This document shows positions 27,690 through 35,324 of a stretch of DNA of 64,000 nt, in pieces (the first letter of the stretch is position 1; each line of letters opens with the position of its first letter). The translations under genes and the position numbers were made by a program. Source of the stretch: G963662655 sp963665015 (GTDB lineage: Bacteria; Cloacimonadota; Cloacimonadia; Cloacimonadales; JAIOQZ01); assembly GCA_963665015.2 (NCBI GenBank), contig CAXXSY010000003.1, forward strand, positions 186,001 to 250,000, written 5' to 3'. The notes under the pieces are model-generated. The model made no database searches. It was not told the origin of the DNA and was given only the letters and a program-made list of their open reading frames with translations.

Positions 27690-29237
27690 CTACTTGATCA
27701 TCAGCATGCGTCCGGTGATGTTCTTTCCTTCGGTCTTCAGGCGATACAGATACACGCCGCTTGAGACGGTTTCGCCCATGTCGTTGTCGCCGTGCCAGAC
27801 GACGTTGTTCTCGCCGGCTTCCACGATATCGTTCACCAGTGTTTTCACCTGTTGTCCGCGCGTGTTATAGACGTTCAGCTCGACGTGCCCGGTTGAGGGG
27901 ATCAAATAGCTGATCGTGGTGGTCGGATTGAACGGATTGGGGTAGTTGCTCGCCGAGAGATCGAACCGCGGCGTGTCGTTGGGATCTTCGGATCCGAGGA
28001 CATACGCGCTGTGCCAGACCACGATGCCGTCATCCGTCGGAGCCAGATAGACCAGGTTTTCGTTGTCAATCCGGTCGATTTCGAGCGGCGCGAAGGGCGC
28101 GTCACCGAACTCCTCGATATCGCCGTTGATACGATTGCGGATTTCATAGCCGGTTCCGCTTAGACCGAAATAGATCGTGCAGGCATCCCCGTCGGCGTTT
28201 GGGAAGCAGCACGAAGGTGGCAGGAACGACAGGTCGTCGAAGGGAATCAGCAGATCCACATTCGTCGTTATGTCGGTCCAGATGCGATTGCCGTCGGCAT
28301 TGAGCTCGCTGATCCTGAAACTGCCGTTCGGGAGCGTTTCTCCGAGCGTAAAGGTCTTCGGCAGATCGGGATACTTGTCCGAGAGCAGGAGATAGGGGCG
28401 CAGGTTCGTTACTCCCGTTTCTTCATCGATCATATCCCAGGTGTTTTCCCAGCTCACGTAGATATCGGTCAGGCTCAGGGTGCCTTCGGAGAACCAGCGA
28501 TAGATTCCCGAGACGATCCGGGGAGAGGCTACCATATCACCGCGAATGACCATGCTTCCCATGTTGTCAACGCTGCTGTACCGCTGGTTTCTGGAAGAGA
28601 GCACGGCCGTATTGTTGGTGTAGGAACGCCAGACATAGTCGGTATCGAGGACAAAGCCCTGCATGAAATACTCCGTCTCCACAACGGAATAGGGGCTCGT
28701 GATCAGTACTTCGTCTCCGTAGGTTACTTCCGGCTGGAGTGGTTCCATCTCGAAGAAGCAGTTGTTGGCGTAACCGTATTCGCCCACTGCTTCAAACGAG
28801 TTATAATAGCTTCCGAAGTCGTGCGTATCGATGCAGTCGCCGGTCTCGATGTCGTATATCGAGATTGTCTGATAGCTGTGGCTGGTGTAGCCGGTTTCCG
28901 AATAATTCCTCTCGGATTCCGTTACAGTGGCGACCAGAAGACAGGCTGTCTCGTCCTGTTCGAAATAGCTCATCTTTCGTGCCGTTGTGTTGTCGGTCAT
29001 GGCGAGCGTCACGGTTTCCAGGACGTTGCCGTCGATGTCCGAGATTGTCAGGTAGATGTTGTCCGTGTCCTGAGAATAGACCACGATCCGGTCCGTACCT
29101 TCCACAGACCTCAGTTCCGCGTAGGAAAAGGTTCCGTTTGCGATCGGGATCGTTTCTTTCTGCGTAAAATCCATCGTTGCGAACAATGGGATCGTCAGTG
29201 TCAGTGCCAGTGTCAGTGCAATCAATAGATGCTTCAT
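27690..29237 (-). CDS. T9SS-sorted secreted protein (paralogue 1)
   Basis: 515 residues with a signal peptide (1-20) and a complete type A T9SS C-terminal sorting domain (~430-515): NYPNPFNPTTTISY, VYNTRGQQVKTL, GENNVVWHGDND, SGVYLYRL and the end GRMLMIK. The first ~90 residues and the last ~190 are almost identical to the gene at 29272, while the middle differs. The middle is a repetitive beta-rich domain without a recognised family or catalytic signature. It lies 34 bases after its paralogue and probably shares its promoter. Exported by Sec and then by the type IX machinery to the cell surface. Confidence 0.85.
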   Translation of the reverse strand: MKHLLIALTLALTLTIPLFATMDFTQKETIPIANGTFSYAELRSVEGTDRIVVYSQDTDNIYLTISDIDGNVLETVTLAMTDNTTARKMSYFEQDETACLLVATVTESERNYSETGYTSHSYQTISIYDIETGDCIDTHDFGSYYNSFEAVGEYGYANNCFFEMEPLQPEVTYGDEVLITSPYSVVETEYFMQGFVLDTDYVWRSYTNNTAVLSSRNQRYSSVDNMGSMVIRGDMVASPRIVSGIYRWFSEGTLSLTDIYVSWENTWDMIDEETGVTNLRPYLLLSDKYPDLPKTFTLGETLPNGSFRISELNADGNRIWTDITTNVDLLIPFDDLSFLPPSCCFPNADGDACTIYFGLSGTGYEIRNRINGDIEEFGDAPFAPLEIDRIDNENLVYLAPTDDGIVVWHSAYVLGSEDPNDTPRFDLSASNYPNPFNPTTTISYLIPSTGHVELNVYNTRGQQVKTLVNDIVEAGENNVVWHGDNDMGETVSSGVYLYRLKTEGKNITGRMLMIK

Positions 29238-29271
29238 GTTTCCCTCCTGTTTGTCCTTCAGTATTAAGTCG

Positions 29272-30831
29272 CTATTTCAGCATTAGCATTCTGCCATATA
29301 GTTTTTTATCGGCGCTTTTCAATCGGTAGAGGTACACGCCGCTGGAAACGGTCTCGCCCATGTCGTTGTCGCCGTGCCAGACGGCTTCGTGTTCACCGGC
29401 GTCGATGACATCGTTCACGAGCGTTTTCACTCGCTGTCCGCGCGTGTTATAGACGTCCAGCTCGACATGCCCGGAGGACGGGATCGAGTAGCAGATCGTG
29501 GTGGTGGGGTTGAACGGGTTGGGGTAGTTGCTCGCCGTGAGATCGAACCGCGGCGTGTCGGTCGGATCGTCGATTCCGACGGTGTACGCGCCGTGCCAGA
29601 CCTGAACGCCGTTGTCCGTGGAAGCCAGATAGACCAGCGTTCCACCTTCGGTCCGCTCAATGTTCAGAGGCACGAAAGGCGCTTCGCCGCTGTCCTCGAT
29701 ATTGCCGTTAAGCCGGTTGCGGATCTCGTAGCTTGTCGTATCCGGCGCGAAGTAGATGGTGAGAGGGTTGTCGTCGTCATCCGTGAAGCAGCTGGATGGG
29801 TAATTCCAATCTGTGAGATGCTCATTCGTAAAGGATGTTTCTGAGGTTGACCATATCTCATTTCCATTCAGGTCGCGCTCCGAAAAGATTGATATTACCT
29901 CTCTCTGATTGGTATATTCTTGTGACAACATGGTGAAGGTCTCGGGTTGCTCCATGTATTTATCCGAAAGAAGGATATAGCGGTTGGTCGAGTTATAATT
30001 ATGTACATCTGTTGTATAGGTATCCGAAATCAGAACATCGCCTATATAGATATATCTTCCGATAAATGTGTATCCATCGGCAAGCCCATCATGGTAGCTA
30101 GTTGAGTAATTGCGACCTGTTGATATTATCGGTGTACCATCGATGGCACCAATAATCAAGTTCTTACCATCATTATTATTAACGGAATATTCCACATCGT
30201 TTGTTCTGATCGTGAAACTTCCCAAAATCGTACTGTTATATCCGGAAGTGTAGTATCCGGGGCCATCATCATCAGAAAGAGAACACCCATGCTTGAATGG
30301 GGTAAATGCCGATACGAAGCCATTTTCAGAATATGTTGCCGGTTGTAACGCCTCTAAATAATACGTCTCCGTTCCCGATCCAAAATCATCACTCGTATAG
30401 GAGCTGACAATGGAGGAAGAAATCCTGTTTGCATTATCGAGACTGTAGATATCGACTTTAAGGGTGTCGGTACGACACCAAAGAACCCCGTTATTACCAC
30501 TGAAGTCGTCAACCCCAAGTTCAATCCAACTTACTATCAAGCGCGGCTCTCCCTCATGCTCGAAATAGCTCATCTTTCTTGCGTCGGTGCTGTCTGTCAT
30601 GGCGAGGGACATGCTTTCCACGACGTTGCCGTCGGTGTCCGAGATTGTCAGGTAGATATTGTCCGTGTCCTGCGAATAGGCCACGATCCGGTCCGTACCT
30701 TCCACAGACCTCAGTTCCGCGTAGGAAAAGGTTCCGTTTTCGATCGGGATCGTTTCTTTCTGCGTAAAATCCATTTGTGCGAATAGTGGTATCGCGAGTA
30801 TCAGTGCGATTACAGTCCATAAACCCTTCAT
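29272..30831 (-). CDS. T9SS-sorted secreted protein (paralogue 2, mosaic middle)
   Basis: 519 residues, same plan as its neighbour: signal peptide, N-terminal domain starting MDFTQKETIPIENGTFSYAE, variable middle, and sorting domain with NYPNPFNPTTTICYSIP, VYNTRGQRVKTL, SGVYLYRL and end GRMLMLK. The middle (DNA about 29890-30530) is clearly AT-richer and shares little with the paralogue, while both ends match almost base for base. That pattern fits recombination or gene conversion at the conserved ends with a swapped core. The start has AGGAGG six bases upstream and a good promoter. Confidence 0.85.
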   Translation of the reverse strand: MKGLWTVIALILAIPLFAQMDFTQKETIPIENGTFSYAELRSVEGTDRIVAYSQDTDNIYLTISDTDGNVVESMSLAMTDSTDARKMSYFEHEGEPRLIVSWIELGVDDFSGNNGVLWCRTDTLKVDIYSLDNANRISSSIVSSYTSDDFGSGTETYYLEALQPATYSENGFVSAFTPFKHGCSLSDDDGPGYYTSGYNSTILGSFTIRTNDVEYSVNNNDGKNLIIGAIDGTPIISTGRNYSTSYHDGLADGYTFIGRYIYIGDVLISDTYTTDVHNYNSTNRYILLSDKYMEQPETFTMLSQEYTNQREVISIFSERDLNGNEIWSTSETSFTNEHLTDWNYPSSCFTDDDDNPLTIYFAPDTTSYEIRNRLNGNIEDSGEAPFVPLNIERTEGGTLVYLASTDNGVQVWHGAYTVGIDDPTDTPRFDLTASNYPNPFNPTTTICYSIPSSGHVELDVYNTRGQRVKTLVNDVIDAGEHEAVWHGDNDMGETVSSGVYLYRLKSADKKLYGRMLMLK

Positions 30832-30864
30832 GTTTCCCTCCTGGTTTTGCCCTTGTTACATACT

Positions 30865-30903
30865 TGCCATTCAAATAATGGCATCGTGACGAAACATTGT
30901 CAA
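30865..30903 (-). promoter_or_regulatory. Promoter with overlapping inverted repeat for the T9SS pair
   Basis: Minus strand: TTGACA (30903-30898), 17 bases, CATTAT (30880-30875). A perfect inverted repeat TGCCATTCAAATAATGGCA (30865-30883) covers the -10, the position expected of a repressor site or of a structure at the transcript start. Confidence 0.65.
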
Positions 30904-31403
30904 ATTTAATTTTTTAATGAAAAGCGTTCACTGTGTCCGTCTTCGAACACGACCCGTTCGACATCCGACAATGCTTCCGGGTCACAATATTCGTAGTTTT
31001 CTGCAAAATGGAACGATACGTTGTTGGAACGAGGATTGCATTTATGATAAGCAGATCCTTTACATAATATGAGGTTGCTGAAGCGAAGTTTTTTTGTCGG
31101 TCGCATAGTTTGGAAGATCCTCCTCGACACATTCCGATTGAACTACCGACATACCCTATCCACCATACCCCCACAACTTCCGCCGCGGCAGCCTCTTTTC
31201 TTATGGATCGCGGACGTCTCGCCAATGCATTTCCATATCACCTTTGTCCAGCAGTATCAGAAACAAACATTCAGAAGAGTTGCTGCGCAACACATTCGGA
31301 AGTTTGTTTCTCGATTCTTTATTGACAGCCTGTTTCTGCTTGCAAAAATTGGGCATTACTATGAAATGCCGTGAATTGGTAAATCTCTGAGTAAGGCTTT
31401 AAC
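30904..31403. other. 500-base intergenic region with a palindromic element
   Basis: No convincing gene: short frames here lack ribosome sites. It holds the palindromic element at 31259-31311 and a plus-strand TTGACA (31322-31327) with AAAATT 17 bases on (31345-31350), a candidate promoter for the M23 peptidase gene. Confidence 0.45.
31259..31311 (+). repeat. Palindromic element with ACATTC(A/G)GAAG boxes
   Basis: Outer arms AGAAACAAAC (31259-31268) and GTTTGTTTCT (31302-31311) are perfect reverse complements. Inside are two direct boxes, ACATTCAGAAG and ACATTCGGAAG, around the hairpin GTTGCTGCGCAAC. A related element lies inverted at 32996-33032, and the same boxes recur within the ketosynthase gene near 40172-40248. 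Confidence 0.6.
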
Positions 31404-31406
31404 GTG

Positions 31407-32648
31407 ATGAAATACAAGAAATTAGGAATATACATCGTCGTTGCGGTCGTCGCCGTGATGATCCTTGTCATGCTGATCAAATGCAGCGTCAACACGAAAG
31501 AACCGGAAGTCGTCCAGCAACAGAACACCTACGTTCCCGAGCCGACTCACATCATGAAGGAAATCCAGAAGGGCGAGAGCATTTACCAGGTTCTGACCGA
31601 GATGGGCGCCAGTATCGAAGCGGTCGCCGATTTCACCATCTTCATGGGTGAGTACGTCGATATCAGCACCATCCAGCCGGGCGATTCGCTGAAGGTGAAG
31701 TTTGCCACCGATGGTGTAACGGTCGAGGAAATCATCTATAAGCCGGATCTGACCACCTCGCACATCATGTACAATCTGGGCGATTCGCTCTCCTACGGCT
31801 ACATTCAGGAGCCGGTGGAGGAGAAGCTGCGCATAGTCACGGGCGAAGTCGAGAACACCCTCGATGCCGCACTTCTGAGCGCTGGACTGGAAGCGTCGGT
31901 CAAGCAGGAGGTCAACAACGCTCTGGAGGCGTCGGTCAGCTTCCAGACGGACACCCGCAAGGGCGACGTATTCAACGTGATGGTCAGGGAGCGCTACTTC
32001 CATGGCAAGAAGCTGCCGCGCGCAAGGCTGCTCTACGCTTCATATGACGGCAAGGTCGCCGGGCACAAGGAAGCCTTCCGCTACACCGACGACAACGTTT
32101 CGTCCGCGCTCAACGGCATGTTCAGCACCGACGGTAAGGCTCTGGTCCACAACGCGGTGCGCACGCCGCTCGACTACATGCACGTCACCTCGCCTTTCGG
32201 CAAGCGCATCCATCCCATCTCGCGCAAGTGGAAGATGCACCTCGGAATGGACCTTCGCGCACGAACGGGAACGCCCGTTTATGCCGTCGCGGCCGGACGC
32301 GTCACCAGCGCCGGAACGAACCGCGGAAACGGCAAGGAAGTTCGCATCAAGCACAACGACATGCTGACCCACTACGCGCACCTGAGCAAGGTCTATGTCC
32401 GCAAAGGGCAGGTGGTGAAGAAGGGCACGAAAATCGGACTCTCGGGTAACACCGGCTACTCGCAGGCGCCGCATCTGCACTTCGGCCTGCAGAAAAACGG
32501 CAAGTGGATCAATCCGAAAAAGCTGCGCATGGTGGGCGCTCAGAAATTAACGGGTGACAAGCTGAAGCGCTTCAAGGACCAGATTGCGGAAATCCGGAGA
32601 GACATTGCAAAATTGTCACCTTCGGATCAGAACTTGTTTCCATTCTGA
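31407..32648 (+). CDS. M23-family peptidoglycan endopeptidase with LysM-like domain
   Basis: Cell-wall metallopeptidase. One N-terminal membrane anchor (~8-25), a LysM/OapA-like domain (~47-110: IQKGESIYQVLTEMG, IQPGDSLKVKF), a linker domain, then the M23 domain with HLGMD (zinc His and Asp), THYAHL and HLHFG (~270-385). Length of 413 residues is typical of MepM/NlpD-type enzymes. The start ATG at 31407 follows a GTG in the same frame; the ribosome site is weak in either case. It stands alone. Expected to cut stem-peptide cross-links in the periplasm during growth or division. Confidence 0.9.
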   Translation: MKYKKLGIYIVVAVVAVMILVMLIKCSVNTKEPEVVQQQNTYVPEPTHIMKEIQKGESIYQVLTEMGASIEAVADFTIFMGEYVDISTIQPGDSLKVKFATDGVTVEEIIYKPDLTTSHIMYNLGDSLSYGYIQEPVEEKLRIVTGEVENTLDAALLSAGLEASVKQEVNNALEASVSFQTDTRKGDVFNVMVRERYFHGKKLPRARLLYASYDGKVAGHKEAFRYTDDNVSSALNGMFSTDGKALVHNAVRTPLDYMHVTSPFGKRIHPISRKWKMHLGMDLRARTGTPVYAVAAGRVTSAGTNRGNGKEVRIKHNDMLTHYAHLSKVYVRKGQVVKKGTKIGLSGNTGYSQAPHLHFGLQKNGKWINPKKLRMVGAQKLTGDKLKRFKDQIAEIRRDIAKLSPSDQNLFPF

Positions 32649-32805
32649 CAAATCAATTCAAGCAGCAAATTAATCTGCCGATATAAGACTATCGAAGAAA
32701 ATGAGTTGCGTCTGGCAACGACGAATAGCTATGATTTTCCGTAACGCGTTTGCCCGATCCCGGGTTATATTATCAAGTAGCACATTACTATGACAAGGAG
32801 GTATT

Positions 32806-32922
32806 ATGATCGTTTTGTCAGATTACTCGATTGCGCCCAAGCCGAACGCAAAACCAAACCTCCAACCGAAAACCAGCACCAAGGAAAAACCGAGCAAAAA
32901 GCCCAAGGAAAAGAAATCCTGA
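32806..32922 (+). CDS. 38-residue Lys/Pro-rich basic peptide with strong ribosome site
   Basis: AAGGAGG stands five bases before the ATG at 32806, the best ribosome site in the window, and a clean intrinsic terminator follows 32 bases after the stop. The product starts MIVLSDYSIAPKPNAKPN and ends KEKKS; ten of its last eighteen residues are Lys. No membrane segment or known family. A free gene with its own terminator and such a signal is likely to be highly translated. It could be a nucleic-acid-binding peptide; the function is unknown. Confidence 0.65.
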   Translation: MIVLSDYSIAPKPNAKPNLQPKTSTKEKPSKKPKEKKS

Positions 32923-32954
32923 TATTAAACATGCAGAGTTGCTTTTGATATTCG

Positions 32955-32987
32955 AAGGCGGTCCGAAAGGATCGCCTTTTTTTTTTC
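32955..32987 (+). terminator. Intrinsic terminator of the small basic gene
   Basis: AAGGCGGTCC (32955-32964) pairs with GGATCGCCTT (32969-32978), with one G-U pair and a GAAA tetraloop, followed by ten T. A textbook terminator. Confidence 0.92.
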
Positions 32988-32995
32988 TGAATTCG

Positions 32996-33032
32996 ACTTC
33001 TGAATGTGTGGCGAAGCAACTCTACCGAATGT
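32996..33032 (-). repeat. Inverted copy of the ACATTC palindromic element
   Basis: Read on the minus strand it has the boxes ACATTCGGT and ACATTCAGAAGT around GTTGCTTCGCCAC, the same order and spacing as the element at 31259-31311. The flanking arms (GAATTCGAC and GTCGATTTC) differ from those of the other copy but again pair with each other with one mismatch. Confidence 0.55.
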
Positions 33033-33074
33033 CGATTTCTGACTTGAAAAGGGTTGGCAGTTCAATGAGGGAAG

Positions 33075-33135
33075 TGCCAAGCTGGAGCTTGGCGGACCAG
33101 GGAGAGAAATGCCAAGCTGGAGCTTGGCGGTCTAG
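33075..33135. repeat. Two tandem copies of a GCCAAGCTGGAGCTTGGC palindrome
   Basis: TGCCAAGCTGGAGCTTGGCG occurs at 33075-33094 and 33110-33129, each followed by G(A/T)C(C/T)AGGGAGA. A third copy lies inside the ketosynthase gene at 40095-40114. The 18-base core is an inverted repeat. The 280-base gap between the small basic gene and 33211 holds only these repeats and the ACATTC element. Confidence 0.8.
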
Positions 33136-33210
33136 GGAGAACGGGCAGACTGTGTGAAAATGCGCGACCGATTCTTTTTTCTGCTGTAGGCGCGGACGTC
33201 TCCCGTTACA

Positions 33211-34101
33211 TCAATTGTCAGACCAGAAATCGAAGAAATTCAGCCACATGAAGGGGTTCTCCCGAACGTACTTCTCGAGGTGCGACACATATCGATCCAT
33301 CAACGCGTCGAGCCTTGTATCGCGCGGAAGCTCCGGATCGACCTCGTCGGTCAGTACGTGGTAGTCGATGCGGAAGGCGAGCGGCCCCGTGCGCACGGTG
33401 AGGAACATCACCAGCCGCGCGTCGCCGGTTACGGAGAGGTAGTAGGGCGTGATGGGAAATGCTGCGTCCTCGCCGAGGAACGACGCCTTCTTCGTGCGTG
33501 ATCCCCAGGCGCGATCGCCCATGATGGAGACGCATTCGCCCTTCTGGAGCATGTTGATCGACTCCACCAGTCCGCCGAACATCCCGTCCGGCGAGATGAT
33601 CTTGATTCCCTTCTCGCGCGCCAGATCGAAAAAGTATTTTCCGCGATCATGCTCTTGCAACCGCAGCAGGAAATTGACCGGCTTTTCGAGGTGATCCATC
33701 GCCGCCATGGCAGCCAGCCATGTACCCGCGTGGGTGGTCAGCAGCACCATACCCTTTTCTTCCTTGGACATCTCGTACAGTTCGGTCCAGTGGGTGAATT
33801 CGATCTTGAATTTTCCCGGTCCGAGGATGCCCATGCACGCCTGATCGATCAGGACTTTCGAAAACTCGTATAAATATTTTCCAGCCAGGAAGAACCGTGC
33901 CACAGCCGATTTCTCAGGAAAACGATGCCTCAGATAGAACACGGGTGAAGACCTTGTGAACCACACCTTCACAAGGTAGTACGGTATCAGGAGCGCCGCG
34001 AAGGCGTATGCCGGGTAGGGGCCCAGAAACCGGATCATCAGATGGAAGAATCCGTATCCGAACCTGCCGCCGTAGTTGGGTGATTTCTTACGTTCGGACA
34101 T
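33211..34101 (-). CDS. LpxL/HtrB-like lysophospholipid acyltransferase of the polyene operon
   Basis: 296 residues from ATG 34101 (MSERKKSPNYGG), overlapping the previous gene by 14 bases. It has an N-terminal membrane helix (~20-50) and the fold of the lipid A late-acyltransferase family, with matches at FLRHRFP-like, GVxxxSIxMLxxG-like and MGDRAWGS motifs. In flexirubin and aryl polyene clusters an enzyme of this family attaches the finished acyl chain to a lipid carrier. The expected HX4(D/E) dyad reads HAGTWL here, so the acidic partner is missing; catalysis may rely on another residue. Last gene of the operon. Confidence 0.75.
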   Translation of the reverse strand: MSERKKSPNYGGRFGYGFFHLMIRFLGPYPAYAFAALLIPYYLVKVWFTRSSPVFYLRHRFPEKSAVARFFLAGKYLYEFSKVLIDQACMGILGPGKFKIEFTHWTELYEMSKEEKGMVLLTTHAGTWLAAMAAMDHLEKPVNFLLRLQEHDRGKYFFDLAREKGIKIISPDGMFGGLVESINMLQKGECVSIMGDRAWGSRTKKASFLGEDAAFPITPYYLSVTGDARLVMFLTVRTGPLAFRIDYHVLTDEVDPELPRDTRLDALMDRYVSHLEKYVRENPFMWLNFFDFWSDN

Positions 34102-35323
34102 CGCTGCCTCGCTTTGCGACCTTGTGATAGAGCCAGGTCGCACCCATGATGCTCAGGCCGGAAACAATGGCCAGCACCGGTGCCAGCACGAGCGATCCGA
34201 TGATGTAATCGCCCAGTCGCTGCAACGCCTGATGCCCGAGCGTCTCCCAGTTGAATCTCGTGAGAAGATGCCCGTTGCGAACGTAGTAGCCGATCAGGAT
34301 GGAGAGCGCCGGCACGAAGGGCGGGCCGCAGAAGTGGTTCATGCTCAGCGCGACCAGCCGGTTGACCCGAATACGCGTGGCGAAGAACACGATAGCGACG
34401 CCGTGGAATCCGATCAGCGGCAGGGTCGCCAGCAGCACGCCGGTCGAGACAGCCAGCGCCAGTTCGCCGGGCGAAAGCTTCTCGGTGAACAGCATCTTGA
34501 GCGTCTTCCACGGATTGGTCAGGTACAGCTTGAACTGGTTTTCGCGCTTCTTGCCGAATAAAAGCTTATGGGGTAGCGGCACGAAGTTTCGCAGCACCAG
34601 TTTTGTATAGGTCAACGAAATTCGGGCGTTGTCCTTGAAGGGATGGAAATGCGATATTCTGTCGCTGTATTCGACCCGGATGGGGACTTCGCTGATCTCG
34701 AGCCCCGCCCAGAGCGCGCGCACGATGACCTCAACCTCGAAATTGTACCTCTTGCCCTTGATCTTCAACAGCTTCAGCGCTTCGCAGGGATAGACGCGGT
34801 AACCGCTCTGGCTGTCGGAGACCGATTGCCCGGTGCAGACGCGAACCCAGAAGTTGGAGAATTTTCGGCCGAACCGGCTCGATCCCGGGACGTCCTCGCT
34901 GTCGAAATCGCGCGTGCCGATCACGATGGATAGCGGCGATTCTTCGGCTGCTTCGACGAACTTCGGAATCTCTTCCGGGTAGTGCTGACCGTCCGCGTCG
35001 ATGGTCAGGATGTGCGTGTAGCCATGCTCCATCGCCCACCGGTTGCCTTCCATGATGGCGGCGCCTTTGCCCCGGTTTTCTTTGAAGCCGGTGATGAAGG
35101 GACCCTCACCCCGACCCTCTCCCACAAGTGGGCGAGGGAGAAGAGAGTCGGCAGCATCCGGTTGAGAGCTTGTTCTTGATGACGGGCGAGGGAGTGAGAT
35201 ACCGCCATCCGTACAACCGTCATCCACGATCAGCACCGGATAGCCGGTGTCGAGCGCGCGGCGTGCCACATTTTGGATGGTCGAGGCGTTGTTGTAAACC
35301 GGGATGACGATCAGGATATTCAT
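34088..35323 (-). CDS. Family 2 glycosyltransferase fused to DUF2062
   Basis: 411 residues from ATG 35323 (MNILIVIPVYNN), one base after the preceding stop. The GT-A domain (~1-235) shows VDDGCTDG, the DADGQHYPEEI metal-binding DxD-type motif and QSGYRVYP. The C-terminal DUF2062 domain (~270-400: SPGELALAVSTGVLLATLPL) has membrane segments. This pairing is common in flexirubin-type clusters of FCB bacteria, where it probably glycosylates a lipid-linked product at the inner membrane. Residues about 42-76 (SLPRPSSRTSSQ ... LLPRPLVGEGRGEG) are not part of the family: they are encoded by an inserted palindromic repeat, placed in frame between strand 2 and its helix. Confidence 0.85.
   Translation of the reverse strand: MNILIVIPVYNNASTIQNVARRALDTGYPVLIVDDGCTDGGISLPRPSSRTSSQPDAADSLLPRPLVGEGRGEGPFITGFKENRGKGAAIMEGNRWAMEHGYTHILTIDADGQHYPEEIPKFVEAAEESPLSIVIGTRDFDSEDVPGSSRFGRKFSNFWVRVCTGQSVSDSQSGYRVYPCEALKLLKIKGKRYNFEVEVIVRALWAGLEISEVPIRVEYSDRISHFHPFKDNARISLTYTKLVLRNFVPLPHKLLFGKKRENQFKLYLTNPWKTLKMLFTEKLSPGELALAVSTGVLLATLPLIGFHGVAIVFFATRIRVNRLVALSMNHFCGPPFVPALSILIGYYVRNGHLLTRFNWETLGHQALQRLGDYIIGSLVLAPVLAIVSGLSIMGATWLYHKVAKRGSDVRT
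35103..35146 (+). repeat. GGGAGAGGG-type palindromic repeat inside the glycosyltransferase gene
   Basis: A 44-base unit with CCCTCTCCCAC and GTGGGCGAGGG arms (10 of 11 paired). The 40121-40166 copy is about 90% identical over the same span, in opposite orientation. It is the source of the residues LLPRPLVGEGRGEG in the host protein. Confidence 0.8.
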
Positions 35324-35324
35324 T

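Noticed and set aside
30906..31130. 74-codon minus-strand frame in the gap after the T9SS pair
   Set aside because: No ribosome site, no conserved pattern, and it would run through the promoter of the T9SS pair.
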